Below are positions 59,233 through 64,000 of a stretch of DNA of 64,000 nt, one piece after another. The stretch spans positions 124,001 to 188,000 of the forward strand of contig JAFUWV010000010.1 in assembly GCA_017477325.1 (NCBI GenBank), read 5' to 3'. Under the pieces are notes generated by a model. It did no database searches, had not been told where the DNA came from, and saw only the letters and a program-made list of their open reading frames with translations. Position 1 is the first letter of the stretch, and each line of letters begins with the position of its first letter. A program made the translations under genes and the position numbers. Source of the DNA: Paludibacteraceae bacterium (GTDB lineage Bacteria > Bacteroidota > Bacteroidia > Bacteroidales > Paludibacteraceae).

Positions 59233-60321
59233 ATGCTTACGCAGACCGGACCATATACTACCATCATGCTTGCTGCGGCATGCTGCATGCTGATTACAGG
59301 GTTTATACTTGCATTAGTAAAATCTCCTGCAGACGAGCGTGCTGCCAAGTTTCGCCTTGCCAAGTGGACCCTCACAGGCGCCGTGCTCCTTCTGGGCCTG
59401 ATCAATCTGATACAGGTACTGATTGATGCAGAGGGCGAGATGAGTTATCTCGGTCCGTGCATAGCTCTTGCCATAGGGTTTGTTCAGGCAATGCTGTTCA
59501 CTAACAGCCTGATGACACTTATCCGGCCGCAACTGATTACCAAGCGAATCATCAGCATGCAGGCAGCGGTCATAGTCCTGATTGACACAGTGCTCATCAC
59601 ATGCTATACATTGCTGCCCACAGAGAAGTTCCTCTACATATATTTCCCGACAGTAGTGCTCTATCTCGTGCAGTTGGCATATTATATACTGTGGTTTCAC
59701 AGGGAGTATAAGGTATTCTATCATCAGATTGAGCAGTTCTACGAAGAAGATGAGATACTCCGCTCAACATCATGGATACGCCTCATCTTCATCACTGCCG
59801 TCATTGTAGCACTTCTTTCATTTCTCATGCTCTTCAATGAGCGCTACATCGACCTCGGACTGACCATAGCTCTCGCTCTTCTCTATGCCCTCTTCGCAGC
59901 ATCATTTGTCAACTACGGACTCTCAGCACCGGTCATTCTGCCTGCCATCTATACCAATGACCAACCGCAGCCATCAGGCAGAAGCAAGACCGACATGAGC
60001 CAACTCGAATTGTGGATTAAGAGCAAAGGCTACCTGAACAGTCAGCTTGCAGTGTCAGATATCGCCCGCCAAACAGGCATCACAGTAGAGCAACTGCATC
60101 AATACTTCCGCGATGTGATAGGCGAGGAGTTCCGCACATGGCGCATCCGCAGGCGCATTGACGAGGCAAAACGAATCATGACAGAGCATCCCGAGCTCTC
60201 TACCACAAATATTGGCAAGCATTGCGGGTTCAACGACCGCAGTTTCTTCTACCAACAGTTTCAGCGTTTCACCTCGGTAAGCATAGCGCAATACCGCAAA
60301 CAAATCAGCCCGAAAGAATAG
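59233..60321 (+). CDS. Membrane-anchored AraC-family transcriptional regulator (second)
   Basis: 362 residues. Residues about 8-245 contain roughly seven membrane spans (TTIMLAAACCMLITGFILALV; LTIALALLYALFAASFVNYGL). The C-terminal 100 residues are AraC-type: LAVSDIARQTGITVEQLHQYFRD (first helix-turn-helix), FRTWRIRRRIDEAKRIM, and TTNIGKHCGFNDRSFFYQQFQRF (second). It starts 19 bases after tyrS and is probably co-transcribed. A strong terminator follows. The organisation is like the regulator at 21141-22265, but similarity is confined to the fold. The target is unknown; the large exported protein downstream is a candidate. Confidence 0.87.
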   Translation: MLTQTGPYTTIMLAAACCMLITGFILALVKSPADERAAKFRLAKWTLTGAVLLLGLINLIQVLIDAEGEMSYLGPCIALAIGFVQAMLFTNSLMTLIRPQLITKRIISMQAAVIVLIDTVLITCYTLLPTEKFLYIYFPTVVLYLVQLAYYILWFHREYKVFYHQIEQFYEEDEILRSTSWIRLIFITAVIVALLSFLMLFNERYIDLGLTIALALLYALFAASFVNYGLSAPVILPAIYTNDQPQPSGRSKTDMSQLELWIKSKGYLNSQLAVSDIARQTGITVEQLHQYFRDVIGEEFRTWRIRRRIDEAKRIMTEHPELSTTNIGKHCGFNDRSFFYQQFQRFTSVSIAQYRKQISPKE

Positions 60322-60370
60322 GCAGGGGTGTAGAGTTTTAACTCTGATACCTGTAGAGTTTTGAAGGAAT

Positions 60371-60416
60371 ACGTGGAGTTTTAGTATTACACCAAAAACT
60401 CCACGTCCTGTTTTTT
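60371..60416 (+). terminator. Terminator after the second AraC gene
   Basis: Perfect 12-bp stem acgtggagtttt/aaaactccacgt (60371-60382 and 60395-60406) with a 12-base loop, then TTTTTT at 60411-60416. Confidence 0.85.
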
Positions 60417-60445
60417 GGGCTTTCCTGCCATTTATTATACCTTTG
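60414..60445 (+). promoter_or_regulatory. Promoter of the large exported protein at the right edge
   Basis: TTTG (60414-60417), 20-base spacer, TACCTTTG (60438-60445), 35 bases before the ATG. The -33 box reuses the T-run of the preceding terminator. Confidence 0.7.
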
Positions 60446-60480
60446 CAGTGCAAACGATAATATGATAAAAAATACTGCTT

Positions 60481-63400
60481 ATGAAAACAAAAAATCTACT
60501 TCTTGTCGTGGCTGCGATGCTTGCTCTGAATGCATCGGCTGCAAAACTGAATATTCCTACGATTCCGCATATTACCGTCAAGGTGGAACGAGGTAGCACA
60601 ACACTGAGTCAGGGCGTCACACTCAATACAGGTGACCAACTTAAAGTCACTTATACCGCAGACGAGGGTTACAGAATTAAAGAGAACCAACAACGCTCTA
60701 TTGTCAAGACCGTAACAGTCAGTTCTGACAACCTGTATGAAGATTTAACTACACAGATAAGCGGTGCTTCACAAGGATTTACAAGTGTCACGTCAAGCAA
60801 GCCGTACGAGACTTATGTCACTTCCGGATGGGTGATAAATATGCCCAACCGCAATGCAGGTCTCGGGTCAAAGTCGCTTACATATACATATACCGGCACA
60901 GGTACGACAAAATTGACTTTTGCAAGAGGTTTGGACAGTTATTTCTTTCAATACGGGTCATTCCGGTTTTACTTCTACATCAACGGTTCGGAGATATATA
61001 GCCCACATAGTTACTACGGGGCTAACCCGTATTCCGGAGAGTTGGGTACGCCGTTGGTATATGACACTATCACTTTCAATGCTACCGGCAACGACAAACT
61101 GGAGTGGAAATGCGAAAAAACAGACAATGGAGGTTGGGCTGACAACGATGGAAGAAAATTTTATATAGGCCATATAAAACGACAATCAAGCACCAAAGGG
61201 GACTACACGGTCAAAACCATTGAGACAGAAGAAGGAACTCCGATTGATCCTGCATCTATACTCACTTTGAGTATCCCTCAGATACCGAATGTCAGCATCG
61301 TAGTAAAACGAGGCAATGAAACTCTTGCAGATGGGGCAAGAGTGATAATCGGCGACCAACTGACCATCACCTACACCGCTCAAAACGGCTATGCCATCAA
61401 GGAGAACGGACAGACTACCTTGACTAAAACTGTTACAGTTTCGAAGGCGGATTCTAAGGCTGATATCACTTATGATATCGACGGTGAATCGCAATACTAT
61501 ACGATGCTTGATGGCACAAAGAAGTATTTCACTAAAGTGACGCCCGAAAATCCTTTCGGAAATTCTGACCCCAATGATTCTATTCCTTTCTGGCCGATGG
61601 AAAGAGGTTGGCTCGTGAATATGCCGCCACATACATATAGTAACAATGCCACAGCCACGGCTGTTCTCAGTTATACCTATACCGGAACAGGCGCAACAAC
61701 AATCAGTTCTATCATGAATATCAGTACATGCTGCGGAACTACATCCAATGGATATGGAGCTTTCAAGTTGTATGTTAAGTTGGATGGCAGTGTTGTCAAC
61801 TCTACCATACATGATTATACTGTTACACCTGCTTCATTCGAATTGTTGATGTTTGATACCATCTCTTTCACTGCAACAGGTAACAATAAGATAGAGTGGG
61901 TCTGCGAGAAGACTCATAGAGGTGATTGGGCAGATCCCGATGGTCGTCCTTTCTTCGTGGGTTATATTCATGCAGGCGCAGGAGGAGGATACACTATTCC
62001 GTCAGTGGAACTTTCGAATAGGGCCGTTACCGTAGAGTTCCAAGCCGAAGAGCACTGCAGTCTCAGTTTTGCATCCCTTGACGGGGTCTCCTTCGAGGGT
62101 GGCACAGCATACATCGGTCAGGAATTAAATTACGGATTTGCTATCACCGACAGAGGATATGCGTTTGTCGACGGCTCACAGTCATACAATATAACTATTA
62201 CGCTGACAGAAGATATGGTCAGCGCGGACAACAAGATTGTCATCAAGAGCAAGCCCGTCATCAAACAACAGGGATACACTCTGAAAATAACAGAGCAGCC
62301 CCATGCTGTTTTGCGCTATTTCAAACTCAATGGAACAGATACTACGACCAATGTAGCAGTATATCGCAACGACTATCTGCAACTCGAATATGCCACCGAG
62401 GAAGGATTCAGCTTCTGCGCAAGCAAAGATACGGTCTACAAAATCGAGGCGAATGTATATAATTTCATCATTACTGACAATTCCATCAGCATCAACGTCC
62501 CTGATGTTTGTATTGCTCCGCCTCTTATCGATTTGAATATGGTTGATGACTCCACTGCACTGATTTCATGGACAGGAAACTTCGACAGCTACAAACTCTT
62601 CGTGATGGAGCAGCCTGTCGAAGGAGACATTGACTATCATAAGGGTTCAGTATTGCTCACTGAGAAAGAGTATCAGGCTACAGACCTCACTCCCGGAAAG
62701 AAATACTATGTCTATCTGCAGGGGTTGGGGGATGTCAATTCCGAATGGGTGACACTTACATTCGTAGCAGGTGCTGACAAGTGCGTTCTCAATATCTATA
62801 TGCAGGACGCATACGGTGACGGTTGGACAGGATGCGGACTCAACTTCATTGAAGGAGTCGACACCACTTTCATTACACTTGACGGCGAGATAGACACTAT
62901 GAAATACTACTCTTTCGGTGATACACTCCGTGTGGAATGGGTGACAGGCGGTTATCCGAGTGAAGTAGCCTTTGAGATTACCGATTGGACAGGAACCGTG
63001 TTGGCATCGGCAGCATACGATCAGGCAGGTTATTACCCGCAAGGGGAGAGGTTTGTTGAGAAAGTAATCTGCGAGCCTGATCATGACGTTTGCAAAGCCA
63101 AGATAAGCAATTTCAAATTCACCGTCAACGATGGTGGCGCTACCTATTCACTCAGTTGGTCAGGTCATGATGCTGCGTCATATCTTGTTGCTGTCACTCA
63201 GAATCCTGCTCCGACCGCTGCATACCTCGATTCTATTGCTCAGCAGACCACCGATACACACTTCGATTTCGCGTGCAGGAAGTTCCATCTATACGATGCT
63301 TATGTAAAACCTGTATGCTCCAACGGAGAAACGAAACAATGGTCGGGTTATGTTCTGTATGCTGACACGGCACTCACTTCGCATGCCGATACCGTTGAGA

Positions 63401-64000
63401 ACGCCATACCTATTGCTCTTGACAGTCAGCACAGCGGACATTTCTTTGAAGACGTGATATGGAGCAACGATACGCTTCAGATCTTGTACACCTTCACTCT
63501 CACTGATTCTGCCGACTTGGCAATTGGTATTGATGTAAACAAAGACACCGAGTATTACGTTTCAACCATAATGAAACTTATGAATGAGAAAGGCGAAGTG
63601 CTGCAGAGGGATTATTACCCATGGATGCAGACAAGTCTTGCAGCAGGCAAATACTATGTTTCATTCATGTACTCGCCCTATTATTTGCGAACAATAACAG
63701 ACTATACTGTCACGTTGAAACAACATATAGAGCCTGTTGCCCTCAAGCCGATAGAACTCGACTTTACAGAAACCTCCGACTTTACCGATGCTGTGCCGTT
63801 GTATTTTTACTACCGCATGCCGCTCACCAAGGGCTACAAGTTTACCGTTACCGACACGGCAAATGTATATCTGTCGGTATATAACGAATTTTCGACGGAT
63901 GTATATTTAGTGCTCCTCAAGGAGAATGACAGCATACCGGGCACCTATGAGGCTTTACACTCCTACTACTCGTTCATTTGTTCGAGAATCGACCCGGGGA
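60481..64000 (+). CDS. Large exported repeat protein, cut by the right edge
   Basis: Open from the ATG at 60481 to the window end (1173 codons, no stop), so it is 3'-truncated. A signal peptide (MKTKNLLLVVAAMLALNASA) is followed by two similar units of about 260 residues. Each starts with IPHITVKVERG or IPNVSIVVKRG, then YTADEGYRIKEN or YTAQNGYAIKEN, a YTYTGTG strand and a KLEWKCEKT or KIEWVCEKT strand. Later come a fibronectin III-like domain (ALISWTGNFDSYKLFVMEQ near 695), a DAYGDGWTG module near 778, a second fibronectin-like unit, and a PPC-like beta domain. Such architectures are typical of T9SS-exported surface proteins; the tail that would confirm this lies beyond the window. Confidence 0.8.
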   Translation, partial: MKTKNLLLVVAAMLALNASAAKLNIPTIPHITVKVERGSTTLSQGVTLNTGDQLKVTYTADEGYRIKENQQRSIVKTVTVSSDNLYEDLTTQISGASQGFTSVTSSKPYETYVTSGWVINMPNRNAGLGSKSLTYTYTGTGTTKLTFARGLDSYFFQYGSFRFYFYINGSEIYSPHSYYGANPYSGELGTPLVYDTITFNATGNDKLEWKCEKTDNGGWADNDGRKFYIGHIKRQSSTKGDYTVKTIETEEGTPIDPASILTLSIPQIPNVSIVVKRGNETLADGARVIIGDQLTITYTAQNGYAIKENGQTTLTKTVTVSKADSKADITYDIDGESQYYTMLDGTKKYFTKVTPENPFGNSDPNDSIPFWPMERGWLVNMPPHTYSNNATATAVLSYTYTGTGATTISSIMNISTCCGTTSNGYGAFKLYVKLDGSVVNSTIHDYTVTPASFELLMFDTISFTATGNNKIEWVCEKTHRGDWADPDGRPFFVGYIHAGAGGGYTIPSVELSNRAVTVEFQAEEHCSLSFASLDGVSFEGGTAYIGQELNYGFAITDRGYAFVDGSQSYNITITLTEDMVSADNKIVIKSKPVIKQQGYTLKITEQPHAVLRYFKLNGTDTTTNVAVYRNDYLQLEYATEEGFSFCASKDTVYKIEANVYNFIITDNSISINVPDVCIAPPLIDLNMVDDSTALISWTGNFDSYKLFVMEQPVEGDIDYHKGSVLLTEKEYQATDLTPGKKYYVYLQGLGDVNSEWVTLTFVAGADKCVLNIYMQDAYGDGWTGCGLNFIEGVDTTFITLDGEIDTMKYYSFGDTLRVEWVTGGYPSEVAFEITDWTGTVLASAAYDQAGYYPQGERFVEKVICEPDHDVCKAKISNFKFTVNDGGATYSLSWSGHDAASYLVAVTQNPAPTAAYLDSIAQQTTDTHFDFACRKFHLYDAYVKPVCSNGETKQWSGYVLYADTALTSHADTVENAIPIALDSQHSGHFFEDVIWSNDTLQILYTFTLTDSADLAIGIDVNKDTEYYVSTIMKLMNEKGEVLQRDYYPWMQTSLAAGKYYVSFMYSPYYLRTITDYTVTLKQHIEPVALKPIELDFTETSDFTDAVPLYFYYRMPLTKGYKFTVTDTANVYLSVYNEFSTDVYLVLLKENDSIPGTYEALHSYYSFICSRIDPG

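Overview
The window looks like a chromosomal segment of a Bacteroidales bacterium (Bacteroidota). Four things support this. Promoters follow the Bacteroidota pattern, a TAnnTTTG box at -7 with TTTG or TTG about 19-20 bases upstream. Leader peptides and lipoboxes are typical of the phylum. Several exported proteins end in type IX secretion (T9SS)-like C-terminal tails. The repertoire also fits: a NagB-like/PIG-L fusion, short CstA, PpiD, a CNNM/CorC protein and BACON-type lipoproteins. The T9SS-like tails argue against the genus Bacteroides itself. I cannot name a family or species from sequence alone.

Region 1 (0-9.9 kb): amino-sugar salvage genes (murQ and a BadF-type sugar kinase on the minus strand; a divergent NagB-like/PIG-L fusion), a BACON lipoprotein, a GT2 glycosyltransferase, a lipoate ligase, a SpoIID/LytB-domain protein and an unaccompanied FecCD-type permease. 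Region 2 (10-22.3 kb, minus strand): a lipoprotein, a 2726-residue repetitive surface protein, an exported protein of unknown function and a membrane-bound AraC-type regulator. Three 21-bp direct repeats sit in front of the exported-protein gene. Region 3 (22.6-24 kb): infC-rpmI-rplT. Region 4 (24.4-36 kb, plus strand): an OB-like-repeat lipoprotein, two tandem paralogous small outer-membrane proteins, a CNNM/CorC protein, PpiD, a NAGPA-type phosphodiester glycosidase overlapping an AmpG-like permease, and pssA. Region 5 (36.2-46.2 kb): two IgGFc-binding-like/PKD surface proteins with T9SS-like tails flanking a coiled-coil/barrel/OmpA protein, then PAP2 and convergent cstA. Region 6 (46.3-54 kb): a vWA protein, a transglutaminase-like lipoprotein, and a two-gene TIR-Sel1 module just downstream of tRNA-Gln and flanked by a short direct repeat. 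Region 7 (54-64 kb): a T9SS-tailed protein paired with a barrel/OmpA/LysM protein, tyrS, a second membrane AraC regulator, and a large exported protein cut by the right edge.

Two themes connect the genes. The first is envelope building: T9SS-type surface proteins encoded directly beside OmpA-domain barrels that could tie them to peptidoglycan (36-44 kb and 54-58 kb), plus cell-wall sugar recycling. The second is many short degenerate tandem arrays. There are 9-bp GTTTG-type units and two 7-bp families, often starting at or just after stop codons. One 9-bp array is translated in frame inside the SpoIID-domain gene. The best candidates for something undescribed are the TIR-Sel1 plus 370-residue partner module at tRNA-Gln, the T9SS-adhesin/OmpA-barrel pairs, the 21-bp AraC-type repeats, and the 9-bp repeat family.
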